Below, piece by piece: positions 54,495 through 64,000 of a stretch of DNA of 64,000 nucleotides. The notes beneath the pieces were generated by a model. The model was given only the letters and a program-made list of their open reading frames with translations. It did no database searches and was not told the DNA's origin. Each line of letters opens with the position of its first letter. Position 1 is the stretch's first letter. The stretch is from positions 3,101,848 to 3,165,847 of the forward strand of contig JAKTNV010000023.1 in assembly GCA_022747635.1 (NCBI GenBank), given 5' to 3'. Made by a program: the position numbers and the translations under genes. The DNA comes from Hetaerina americana (lineage: Eukaryota > Arthropoda > Insecta > Odonata > Calopterygidae).

Positions 54495-54761
54495 TGTAAT
54501 CAATCCGAAGGTCGGTTTAGTAGGTGATGGTAGAGATCACCCAGTACTAAGCCCTATACGGCGTGTGAAATTCACACTTCAGGGTAGGGGGGCCAGTTCC
54601 TTTCCCTGTGCCGGTTATGGTTTCCCAGAAAATCCTGGTACCCGAAAAATCACTTTAGCTTGGGTGGAGCTGTAGGTGCCCAGAGTGCCTTGCCCGGGAA
54701 TCGAACCCGGGACCGTCTGGTCAGCAGTCCAACGCTCTACCCACTGGATTATCGCGACCCA
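54495..54761 (-). mobile_element. tRNA-derived SINE, family A, best-preserved copy
   Basis: Minus-strand reading: GGGTCGCGATAATCCAGTGG (tRNA 5' end and A box), GGACTGCTGACCAGACGGTC, B box GGGTTCGATTCCCGGGCAAG, CTCTGGGCACC, TTTTTCGGGTACCAGGATTT, TTCACACGCCGTATAGGGCT, and tail CTCTACCATCACCTACTAAA. About 265 bp. A and B boxes are intact, so pol III transcription is plausible. Both ends abut TA microsatellites. Confidence 0.85.
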
Positions 54762-54917
54762 CATATATATATATAATATGTATCATATACATAATATATA
54801 TAAAATATATATAATATATATCATATATATTATATATATATATTTATAAATATCATATACATATATATATATATAATATATATCATATATATTATATATA
54901 TATATTTATAAATATCA

Positions 54918-54966
<49 letters not shown>
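54762..54966. repeat. AT-only array with a 62-bp tandem repeat
   Basis: Within a region of only A/T with scattered C and G, the 62-bp units 54811-54872 and 54873-54934 are nearly identical (TATTTATAAATATCATATAC versus TATTTATAAATATCATGTAC). A pure TA run closes the array. Confidence 0.9.
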
Positions 54967-54967
<1 letters not shown>

Positions 54968-56511
54968 TATATTGTTCTGTGTGCGGGATATGGATGATCG
55001 GTGCATGGAAAAAGAGAAGATGTGAAGAAATGGAGACTTCCCAATTATGATGAAAACAAAAAGAACTGCAGGGTATAAATTTTATTGCTGTGCACAGAAA
55101 TGCTATAAAAGCTTGCTAAAGATTGGGTGAAGAGAATAACCCATAAAAGACAATCGCAGGAGCAGGAAGCTATTTAGATCTGAGCTTGGATTGAATTTAG
55201 TTTAAAGCAGACGATACTTGAAGAAGATATGGAAGGCTGAAATTACCGAGAAAGTTCGAGCGTAAATTACTATTTACGTTTGAGAGACGTTAATTTTTAA
55301 TTTAAGCCGACAGTTAAATTTTTCTTTGTACGCGAAAGAAATTTCTAAATTTTCATTATAAACTAAGATAAAGAAGGAGGCGTGATGACATAGGTGTCAC
55401 CCAGCGCTCTGCCAAAGGAAATTCGCAAAGAAGAAATCGTGTGTTTTTTTAATATTTTGCCTTTCAAAAGATGAGTGGCGAGTATCTGTCCCCGTAACGA
55501 GTTGCTACCATCATTTTCCACGTGCCAAAAACCCTGAAGTAAATTAAGTGCGTTAATTTTCTTGTCCGATATTTTCTCACGTTCATGGAGGGTCCATCAT
55601 GGTAATTAATTAATTGATCATTCAATAACTAATGTCAAATATGCATTGAGCGTGGTATTTTGGTAAATTCTATTTTTCTATGCTCTGAACTCCCAGGGTG
55701 AGCGTACTCATGGGCGAAGGACGTAACGCAAGGGATACATGGTGAGCATCAAATTCCTCCAAACTTATATGATGCTTGCTGAATATTACAACGCTATTCT
55801 TAATAGCATAGCAAAACTTGAAAACGAATCATTTTCTTTGCCTATTTTCTCTATTGTAAAAAAACATCTTTCAACAAAATCACTCTTACTTATTGGAATA
55901 TGTTTCAACTAATAAATTCAAGGCACATTATACATGTATATTATGCGTTTCAACCCGATACCTCCGCTCTTTTCCAAGGTCATGGAGCACCAGGCTCCAT
56001 TTCCGTCAGCTAAAAGACAACATATAAATTCGCTAAAAACAATCGCAAAATATGAAGCATTTCATATCAAAAATACTGTAAAAAGTAGGCAAGATTATTC
56101 TCGAAAAGTAATTTTACTATTACCTTTGTAGTTGTATATTGTCGTATAGTTGAGAGAAACAATTTCTTGTTTTTAAAGAAAAATCAAATATTGGGCGTAT
56201 TTGTATTTGAAGTCCTTATACACATGGCGATACCTCTCCTTAAGGCCTTAAATGACCTTCATGCAATCAAATTATTAAATGTCGAACTTTATGTTCTAAG
56301 CAGTTTTGCCCGCCTATATATATTTTATGAACTCCATGGTGAAAACGTGCTTTAGTTTTATTTAATAGTGAGTGTACTCAATTGCTTTTGAATATAATGG
56401 GAAAAATTAAATCGTACTTAACAATCTTGATATTATATTTTACAGCATTATGCCCGACGTGTGTTAAGGTGATTGTAAGACATAATAAGTGCTGAAAGGA
56501 CTAGGAATCAA
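54967..56511. other. No gene seen
   Basis: AT-rich DNA with only short frames and no repeat recognised. Confidence 0.5.
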
Positions 56512-56514
56512 CAT

Positions 56515-56822
56515 CATGCTGCGGTTACTAATGTACTGCCTTCCCACTCCAACGATTCGCGTTCGAATCCCGAAGGTGGTCGGACTTTTCAGTGAGATCC
56601 CGATCCCCAGTTGAGGTGATATGCGGAGAGCACTCCGAGAGAGTACTCTGTCCGTCGGGTGGGACGTTAATCTGTCATGGACCTCTCAGCGCCTTTGGTT
56701 CAGAGGAAGCTAGTTCCGACGCCGGGTTTCTCTCAACCCTTCCTCCATTCCCTGAAACATCCCACCAATTTAACCGTCTTTTGACGCAAATGACCTCTGC
56801 TGTGGGCCGCTTCCCCTAAAAA
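56515..56822 (+). mobile_element. SINE family B, near full length
   Basis: A tRNA-like head (GCTGCGGTTACTAATGTACT and B box GCGTTCGAATCCCG), then GTCGGACTTTTCAGTGAGAT, the body CTGTCCGTCGGGTGGGACGT, CGACGCCGGGTTTCTCTCAA, and an end GCCGCTTCCCCTAAAAAC. The copy at 43454-43672 shares everything from GAT.CC.AGTTGAGGTG onward. Length is about 308 bp. Confidence 0.82.
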
Positions 56823-57655
56823 CAAAATGGATAATTGCCAAAGGTAGCGCATGAGTGGAGCAACTTTAAGGTTTGATTACGCCTCTTAATATATTTTCTT
56901 TTCCAAGTTTTCTGCCTTGCCGTGATGCCTGCGAGAATATACGGATGATGACACATCAATATCGGCTGTTTAGTCAAAGCTATATACGACGGTTTCACAG
57001 TGTTCCACAGGTTTTACAGTGACAGTCCGGCTGATGTCGATGGTTTCCATTAAATTGGTTTCAAAAACAGTTATATTTTGTGTCGCTGGAGGGGATAACT
57101 GGACGAAACAATGATGGAGCTTTTTGGTGAAATTTGAAGTAGAAACAGAAAGCGCCTTTATTTGAATGTACATAAACAAATTAATTTTCGCAGACAATTT
57201 ATATTCATTTTTTCTTTCGAAATATTAGGAATACTTGAAATTTTAATGGTTTCATAAAAGTCATATTTTTTTAGATTTACTTACTTGAATCAGATGATTC
57301 AAGTAGCTTGGAGTGTTTCCGGATGTACGGGTAGGTAAGGCAGATTTTTACTTTGCCGCCAGTGCTATGAGTATTAATCATGAGAAAATATGCAGAATGA
57401 TATTAAAGAGAATTGAATTCGGCCGGAAGCCAAGTCTGTGGCGCATGTAGATGACCAAGTAACACAGGTATGCTCTTGTGCGATTCATAGCGAAGGGGCA
57501 TGGAGAGACGTGGTGTAGCCATTCTCATTGGTGGAGAAGAGTAGTGAACTTGGAACAGGATAATGAAAATATATGGATAGTAGAAATAAGATCAAACCCG
57601 ATCAATCGAGTGGTAACCCAGGTGGCCATGATGTCATGCATATATGTATATATAC
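56823..57655. other. No gene seen; near-palindrome at 57282-57305
   Basis: AT-rich. TACTTGAATCA and TGATTCAAGTA (57282-57305, 2-bp spacer) form a 24-bp near-palindrome. No coding frame is recognised. Confidence 0.5.
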
Positions 57656-57657
57656 AC

Positions 57658-57860
57658 ATATTTTATTATATTATTATTGGTAGTCTTCGATTAAGGTAGG
57701 GTTTAGATAGGCACGGCCTTTAAAATTTACCAGTAATTCATTTAATTGCCTCTCCTCACAAAAAACACCTGAGATCAGTTACTTCAGTAAGTTCCTCCTC
57801 CATTCCGAATGCTACTTTCCACCTTCCATCCCGTACAACATCCAATCATATTCTTGCCCG
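57658..57860 (-). mobile_element. LINE 3' end, diverged relative of family 1
   Basis: Minus-strand reading ends in (AAT)n after a 3' UTR whose order matches family 1 (TACCAATAATAATA after CTACCTTAATCGAAGAC). Upstream of it is a short C-terminal coding remnant, 'LDVVRDGRWKVAF'. It is 5'-truncated to about 200 bp. Confidence 0.6.
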
Positions 57861-57979
57861 GCCTCAGATCGCTGATTTAGAAGTACCCACGAGAGCAATA
57901 TAATACTTGGATTGCTCAATTCTACATCAAAAAAATTAATAGAGAACACGTAAGAGGACTCTCACAGTTAAGAAAGTTG

Positions 57980-58012
57980 AAGCTTTCAGCCTTCTCTAAG
58001 GGCTTCTTCAGG
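57980..58012 (-). other. Hammerhead-ribozyme-like motif
   Basis: Minus-strand reading gives CCTGAAGA, stem AGCCC-TTAGAGAA-GGCT, then GAAAGCTT. It follows the CUGAUGA-stem II-GAAA plan with one core change (U7 to A). The best-paired stem II of the set. It is directly followed by a short TA run and mariner M9. Confidence 0.5.
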
Positions 58013-58037
58013 TAAGACTCGCCTGAATCATATATAC

Positions 58038-59311
58038 GAGGGTGGTTCCAGAAGTACCCGGCCTGACCTAGAGATGGCGATAGTTGTTTCAACAATTTCA
58101 CTGCATCAGAAAGTACACATTATATAAGGCATATTTTCAAGTTTGAAGACACCACGTTGTTAAGTACTTGATTGTCAGCCATCAATAGTGAACGTTTTCG
58201 GTGAATTTTTGGAAATGGAGAAAATTGGTCATCGTCATGTGATGAAATACTATTATTTGAAAGGCCTCAGCCAAACCAATATAAAAGCTGAGCTGGATTC
58301 TACCCTATGTGAGTCTGCGCTTTCGTTTACAGCAGTAAAATACGTATTGGGTAGCAGAGTTTAAACGAGGTCGTACGAGCTGTCAAGACGAGCATCGCAT
58401 TGGTCGACCAAATGAGGTGATGACTCCAGAAACGGTGAAGAAAATCCACATAGTGATTCAATGATCGACGAATGAAAGTGCACGAGCTAGCAGGCATAGT
58501 AGGCATTTCAAAATGTGCGGTGTATTGCATGTTAACTGAAAATTTGGACATGAGAAAGCTGGGCGTAAAATGGGTGCCACGTTTGCTCACCCTCGAGCAA
58601 AACCAGTGTCGTGAAGATGTTCCAATTGAGTGTTTAGCAAGGTGTCACAGCAAAAAACAGAATTTTTGAACCATTTCATAACCATGAATGAAAAATGGGT
58701 CCATTACTTCAAACCTAAGGCAAAAGAACAATCAAAACAATGCCTTAAAAATGGAAAACTGCCTTCAAAGAAGGCGAAGACAAGGTCATGGCGTCGGTTT
58801 TTTGGGATGCACGTGGGATAATTTTCATTGATTATCTTGAGAAAGGAAAAACTATCAACGGCGAGTATTATGCGAACATTTGAGCGAATAAATCAAGCAA
58901 AGGCATCTGCATTTGGCTAAGATGAAAGTGTTGTTTCGTCAAGACAATGCACCAGCTCACAAATTCGTTATTGCAATGGCCAAAATTCATGAATGAAAGT
59001 TTCAATTGCTACCTTATCCATCTAATTCGCCAGATTTATCCCCCTTGAATTATTTTCTGTTCGCAAACTTGAATAAATGGCTCGGTGGTGAAAGATTTTC
59101 CAACCGTGAGGAAGTGATGTCGGCACTTATCGGCTATTTTGAGGAGCAAGGCAGTTCTTATTATAAAAAGGGTATCGAACTTATTGAACATCGTTGGGAA
59201 AAGTGCATAGAGCTGAAAGGGGATAATGTTGAAAATAATATTTTATAAAATAAATACATTTTTCCAAAATTTTTGTTTTCTTTGTTGGGTCGGGTACTTC
59301 TGGGATTACTC
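58038..59311 (+). mobile_element. Mariner copy M9, full length, decayed
   Basis: Ends CGAGGGTGGTTCCAGAAGTA (58038) and the complement of GTACTTCTGGGATTACTC (59311) lie inside TA dinucleotides; 1274 bp. Frame pieces in order: 'MEKIGHRHVMKYYYLKGLSQ', 'EFKRGRTSCQDEHRIGRPNE', 'RRMKVHELAGIVGISKCAVY', 'LGVKWVPRLLTLEQNQ', 'FITMNEKWVHYFKPK' (first catalytic Asp changed to Asn), 'MKVLFRQDNAPAHKFVIAMA' (second Asp kept), 'NSPDLSPLNYFLFANLNKWL' (third Asp changed to Asn) and 'GIELIEHRWEKCIELKGDNV'. At least four frameshifts or stops occur. Two of three catalytic residues are lost. Confidence 0.95.
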
Positions 59312-59344
59312 TATCATACTCTCCACCCGGGGGCGACAGCAACC

Positions 59345-59441
59345 CACACGCACAACTGCAGGCACGCACGCACACACATAGACACGCGCACAAAAGCACA
59401 CGCACACACGCACACACACGCACACACACGCACACACACAG
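59345..59441. repeat. (CA)n-rich microsatellite with CG steps
   Basis: About 100 bp of CACACGCA-type repeats. It forms the 3' edge of the minus-strand LINE at 59445-61068. Confidence 0.95.
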
Positions 59442-59444
59442 CCC

Positions 59445-61068
59445 AAATGTGTGTCCAATCCATCTATTTCTTCTATGCCGTAGAGTTCTCCATATGGTCC
59501 CATCCTCTTCTGCTCTTTTATATAATTTCTCATTCCTTACTTTGTCTGTCCATTTATTCTTCAGCATTCTCCCCCTCACCATGTTTCAAAGGCTTCTGTT
59601 CTTCGCTGGTCCACTTTTCCAGGGTCCCAAGTCCCGGTACCATAGAGCGCCATGCTCCACACGAAAGTCTTGACGAATTGCTTCCTTGTTTCCAGCCGTA
59701 GGTTCTTTGAACACAGTTATTGCCTCTTCTTTATGAATGCGTTCTTAGCTTGGGCTATTCTTCGCTTGATTTCGGCCGAACTTCTTTCACCCCATGTTAT
59801 GCTGCTGCCGAGGTAGATGAAGGATTCCACTGGCTCTAGTCTCACCCCTCGAATCGCGAATTATGCATTCAGATACTCTCTTCCGCACACAAAGATTTTA
59901 GTTTTCCTCTGGTTGATGTTCATATTATATTCCCCGAGTACTTGATCCATAGCTCCATAGGTCCATAGCATTTAGGAGTTGCTTGCAGGCCCTCTCGCGT
60001 TTCCACCATTACAGCGATGTCATCTGCAAAATGGAGCATGTTGATTTATTCTCCATTTACCTTGATTCCTTTGACACCCAATTCTTGTATTTCTGTTATT
60101 GCCTCTTCCAGGCATACGTTGAATATTGGTGGCTAGAGGTTGCATCCTTGTCTTGCTCCTTTGTTTATTTTGACTTATATTTTTCTTCCATTTTTCATTT
60201 GTATTGTTGTACCCTGATTCTTGTAGAGGTTACCAATAATTCTTCTGTCGTTGTAGTCCAATCCAAGCGCTTCTAGTATCTTAAACATCTTTTACCACCC
60301 GTCGTTCTCCAAGGCCTTCTCCAAGCCCATGGATGTCACCTATAATGGCTTATGTACCTGTCTCATTTTTTCGGCCAGCACTCACAAGCTGAGAATTGCC
60401 TCTCTTGCTCCTCGGTTTTTTCTGAATCCGAATTGGTTTTCTGAGAGGTTTCCTTTATATCTGCGATCCCCTATCGTGTTTACCTATCATGCTTTCATCT
60501 TTGATAAAGCCATGTTCTAGTGATTTTGGAGCTTGATAGAGTACTTCAATGTATTCTTTCTGTCCATTCCTAATGTCATCATCCTCTATTAGTATTTTTC
60601 CATTAGTAGTTCGGATGTTTTGCGATTTTTATTTCTTTCCCCGAATTGCCTCTTCACTAGTTTGTAAGCCATCTCGCTATTTTCCTTTTTCATGTTGTCA
60701 TTAATTTCCTCGCAGCATCTTTCAATCCTTTCTTCCTTTGCCTTCTCGCGCTGTCGTACGACCTGGTTCCGCAGCTGTTTAATGAGGTCTTTTTCACTCT
60801 CATTTCTTGTATTCTTGTACTTTCGTCTTTCATCTTTGAGACCTCTTATTTGAGCTGTTATCCATGGCTTTTTAGATATTTTCGCCTTACTCTCAAGGAG
60901 CTCATCTGCCGCTTTGGTAATTATATTCTCCATTTCTTTCCGTCGACCGTCAGTGCTAGTATTATCATTATTTCCTTGTAATTTCCTTTCGATGGCTGCG
61001 GTGAATTTTTCTTTTCCGCTCTTTTCTTCCAGTAGAACGGTAATAATACTTATTATTTCCCCTAACAA
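59445..61068 (-). mobile_element. LINE family 2, linker to C-terminus, decayed
   Basis: On the minus strand the linker is an open 159-codon frame (61068-60589): 'LQGNNDNTSTDGRRKEMENI', 'ISKKPWITAQIRGLKDERRK', 'MAYKLVKRQFGERN'. Then an RT in many broken frames: 'HKPL' and 'LEKA' blocks, 'GLDYNDRRI', 'LHFADDIAVMVE' (FADD active site kept, about 60010), 'FIYLGSSITWGERSSAEIKR', 'FVKTFVWSMALYGTGTWDP', and the C-terminal 'TLRHRRNRWIGHTFG'. It ends at the CA microsatellite. Compared with family 1 this copy is older. The endonuclease is missing upstream of 61068. Confidence 0.88.
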
Positions 61069-63175
61069 TCAGGAATCATAATAGTTCGAAACCGAAATCA
61101 CTCTAGAAATATTAAGAACTTTTAATTTACAAGTCGGAACACAATTAAAGCTTGCAAAGGCATCGGTTTTCTTTGTAGATGCATGTGTATATTAGTAAGT
61201 AGCTTGTATAGTTGTATGTTTGTGGGTTGTAAGGGTTTTTCCATGAATGCATAACATGTCCTGTTTGTGGATTTTATAAATTTGTGGCTTTTGCTAGCAG
61301 TTTTTTTCTTAATAACGAGTGATGCCCTAACCCACCCCGCCACACGCTCTTGCAGTGGCTGGCGGGGTATTAAGTAAATGTAGATATAGATCGTTGGACA
61401 AGATTCACGTATTGCTTACAGAGACCCAAACACCAACTGCCTACTATTCGCAAGGCAGTCCCGCTGATGAAGGAAATGGCAATTTGAAACTTCCTTCCCA
61501 CCAGAGTAAATGGTTACCATATTTTCCATAATTGAGTTCTTCTCAAAAGTTGCAGCGATAAAATTCGTGAACTACTTCAGCGATTGCGAGGGTTGAAGAG
61601 TTAGATAAAACCGTTGATTGCAGTTTATTTTTTGAAAACTGTGCACAAATGTTATACCTGTACGCCTGTCAATATTTGACCTACATCCAGCCGTAGGGCA
61701 CTCCACAAAGTCAGCACATGACTGATCACTGGTGAAAATGCCATAAAATAGTAATCGTAATCGAATTTCATGAGAGTAGGCTTAATGATGTCTAGAAATT
61801 AGTGAATGACTCACGGTTGATCCAGTGATAATCATCAAAGACAGTTAAATAGCCTACTGCATTGTACATAGAACTGGATATCCATGAAGTTCTATCCCGC
61901 AGTCTTGATTTAAAGATAAATGCATCTAGATATATGTTTCCTATAACAGTTATACTTAATTTGTAGCAAACAAAACTGTAACAGAGCAAATAGCAAAAAC
62001 AGCAGTGCCCTCGGACATGGAACCTTCAAAGCCACTATTTTTAAATAAAGGGTGCGAAGAAAGAGAGATTGCATTCATACCACTTAGGTTCCAATCATCC
62101 CGTCCAACTACCCTTCAAATTTAAAAGGCTGCAATTTCCGCTCTCATCCATACTTTACTCGCAAGTTTTTGTTGCCTTTCCCGACACCCTGCCTTCCCAT
62201 TCTCCCCCTTAGTTTTAACTCCATTCTGGAATCGAGGGAACAGCTTTTAACGGCATTCGGCTTGCCACTTGAAAACAATAAAACGCGGCCGAGCGTGCGA
62301 CCACTCTTGTGTTATTAGTTTCTCGCTTGAGCGAGCTCATCCATGACAAATATTGAGTTTTAGCGTGAGCGAACTGATAAATTTTAAGTGTGATATAAAT
62401 TTCGCTTAGTTATCCGCTCTTTAATTCTCCAAATTCATTCCTTTTGGCTTCAAAATAGCACGCATCTCACATAAGTAGTGCCATCCGAGATTTTTTGCAC
62501 CATGAAATCACCAGGAAACAGGATGCATATCATGCACGTAAAATTATCTAAACTGCGTCTCTTTATATAAAATTTTCAGAGTATTATATTCGGTGGTTAA
62601 AATCCTTAATATTTCTTTTAAAATACATTAACAATTGTATAAAAAATTAGTTTATTATCCTTTTTCTCATAATTCTCAGTTTTTTCAGTGCTCTAAGATG
62701 CCATGTGATGATTTTGGAGGTCCAAGATTTGGTAAGTCGTAACCATTTCTCAATTTCTCTGTGAAGGAATTCTCAAAGTAAACCCATATTTTCCACAGGA
62801 AGAAAATTCGTCAAGAGGATATTGCAAAAATTAAATTCAATATATTGATCGCACGAAAAATGCTTAAAACTGATTATTTTGGAGTAACGAAATTCCATAC
62901 GCATATGCCAGCCAATGCATTATGTTGTTTCATTATTTTTTCATTATTTAAAACCGCATGGAATTAGTTTAGATTTACTGTGTCTCACATGTTTTTACGT
63001 TTATTTAACCTCTTAAACTGGTGAAGTATGAATAAATTCTATTACGAGGCTGACATCAATCGTGACGGCAGCTTAATTTTCCGCAAAAGAATGTATTGGC
63101 ATTTTAAATAAGCGGCACAGGCATTGTGAGACTTCAAAATAGTTCTGATGATTAAGTAAGGCATATAAATAAAGA
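61069..63175. other. No gene seen
   Basis: AT-rich. An inverted pair CCCCGCCA/TGGCGGGG lies at 61335-61367. The adjoining GGCGGGGTATTAAGTAAATG resembles GCGGGGTATTATGTAGATAT at 53989, hinting at a small shared repeat. The segment 61440-61510 may be an old repeat but I cannot place it. Confidence 0.45.
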
Positions 63176-64000
63176 AACGCAGTGCGAGGGTATGGAAAGT
63201 TGGCAGAGGAAGGGTGAAATTGGTGCGCTTTACGGCAAAGTTAAATCTTTATCGGGAAGTAAGAAAGGAAGATCTATGCTAGCAGTTAGAGATAAGGCGG
63301 GTAAGATAATAGTTGACGCAGGAAACATCCAACAGATATGGAAGGAAGATATAGAAGAACTGTATAGCAAAGAGCTGAGGCCAACAAAGTTACACATAGC
63401 AAAGGAATATGACGGAGAAGAAGATAGCTTAGGTCCAGGCATACTCCACGATGAGAGAGAAAGGGCATTAGGTGAGATGAAACTAATTAAGGCTGTGGGG
63501 GTGGATAATATTCCCGCGGAACTATTGAAATGTTTAGGAAAATGTAGGAGGAAGAGGTTATATGGGCTGATTCGTAGTATCTATGAGGAAGGAATCTGGC
63601 CGGAAGACTTTGTGAGATCAGTTTTAGTTCCTATTCCAAAAAAGGTAAAGGCTACAACATGTGAGGACTACAGGACAATAAGTTTGATATCCCACGCAGC
63701 TAAAGTGGTTCTCAAGATAATAAATAAAAGGATAAAGAATAGCGCAAATGATTACTTAGGGCATGATTAGTTTGGGTTTACGAAGGAGAGAGGTACGCAT
63801 GATGTCATTGCAGTAATGATATCACTAATTAATAGATTATAGAATACAATTAGGACGTGTTTGCCTTTTTCGTAGATTTCGAAAAAGCGTTTGATAGAGT
63901 GAATTGGGAAAAAAATAATGAGTATGTTGAGGAAAATAGTAATAGATTGGAGGGAAAGGAGGCTAATCCGCAGCCTGTACATGTCTCAGACTGCTCAGGT
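63176..64000 (+). mobile_element. LINE family 1, 5'-truncated, runs off the window
   Basis: A 192-codon frame (63192-63770) covers the linker and RT start: 'RKGEIGALYGKVKSLSGSKK', 'ELRPTKLHIAKEYDGEEDSL', 'GVDNIPAELLKCLGKCRRKR', 'VLVPIPKKVKATTCEDYRTI', 'HAAKVVLKIINKR'. After a stop in 'GHD*FGFTKERGTHD' the match to 40810-41045 continues in broken frames ('LPFS*ISKKRLIE' for FVDFEKAFDR) to the end of the window. Same family as the copies at 9970 and 40183; independent stops show it is a separate insertion. Confidence 0.9.

Noticed and set aside
1..64000. CRISPR arrays, operons, phage or defence systems
   Set aside because: No regularly spaced repeats, no ribosome-binding-site-led gene series, and the repeats and mobile elements are clearly metazoan in type.

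Overview
This is eukaryotic, almost certainly arthropod, genomic DNA dominated by transposable elements. No bacterial, phage or plasmid gene organisation is present. The supporting signs are an AT-rich background, long gene-free stretches, (TA)n microsatellites, tRNA-derived SINEs, 5'-truncated non-LTR retrotransposons, many decayed mariner transposons, and one short spliced-looking coding exon. The species cannot be named from the sequence alone. The wealth of mariners and of LINEs of the kind often labelled 'craniofacial development protein 2-like' or 'endonuclease-reverse transcriptase' fits a large insect or other arthropod genome.

Layout. 0-10 kb: mostly unassigned AT-rich DNA with one mariner (3.9-4.7 kb) and three SINE copies. 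10-12 kb: a nearly intact 5'-truncated LINE (family 1) on the minus strand, ending in a (TG)n/(TA)n microsatellite next to a SINE. 12-24 kb: mostly unassigned, with a mariner (18.1-19.4 kb), short perfect hairpins, and a GC/CpG-rich block (19.85-20.4 kb) that ends in a good splice donor and may be a promoter plus first exon. 24.7-31.3 kb: a Penelope-type terminal sequence with a ribozyme-like motif, three LINE fragments of different types, and a core-deleted mariner. 33-34.3 kb: a mariner split by a SINE. 35.27-35.34 kb: a 75-nt, phase-0 exon with strong splice sites and a PTB/PID-like peptide, the best host-gene signal here. 38.3-43.7 kb: two head-to-head defective mariners, opposed transposon ends, a 128-bp-arm inverted repeat, a partly duplicated family-1 LINE, and two SINEs. 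44-48.7 kb: a LINE gag-like ORF1 interrupted by a short mariner with perfect terminal repeats, then a tandem repeat interrupted by another mariner. 48.9-64 kb: further LINE pieces (family 2 at 48.9-50.0 and 59.4-61.1 kb; family 1 at 53-54 and 63.2-64 kb), SINEs, complex TA arrays, and a full-length decayed mariner (58.0-59.3 kb).

How the parts relate. The elements are layered, so relative ages can be read: SINE into mariner, mariner into LINE ORF1, mariner into tandem repeat, SINE-B into the end of a duplicated block with a 13-bp target duplication. Nothing here forms an operon or a coordinated system. The most informative observations are: the PTB-like exon; two mariner copies that are diverged at both ends but nearly identical, with shared frameshifts, in the middle; a 0.55-kb inverted segmental duplication; hammerhead-like motifs beside TA microsatellites; and core-deleted mariners that keep their DNA-binding region. 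I found no previously undescribed multi-gene system.
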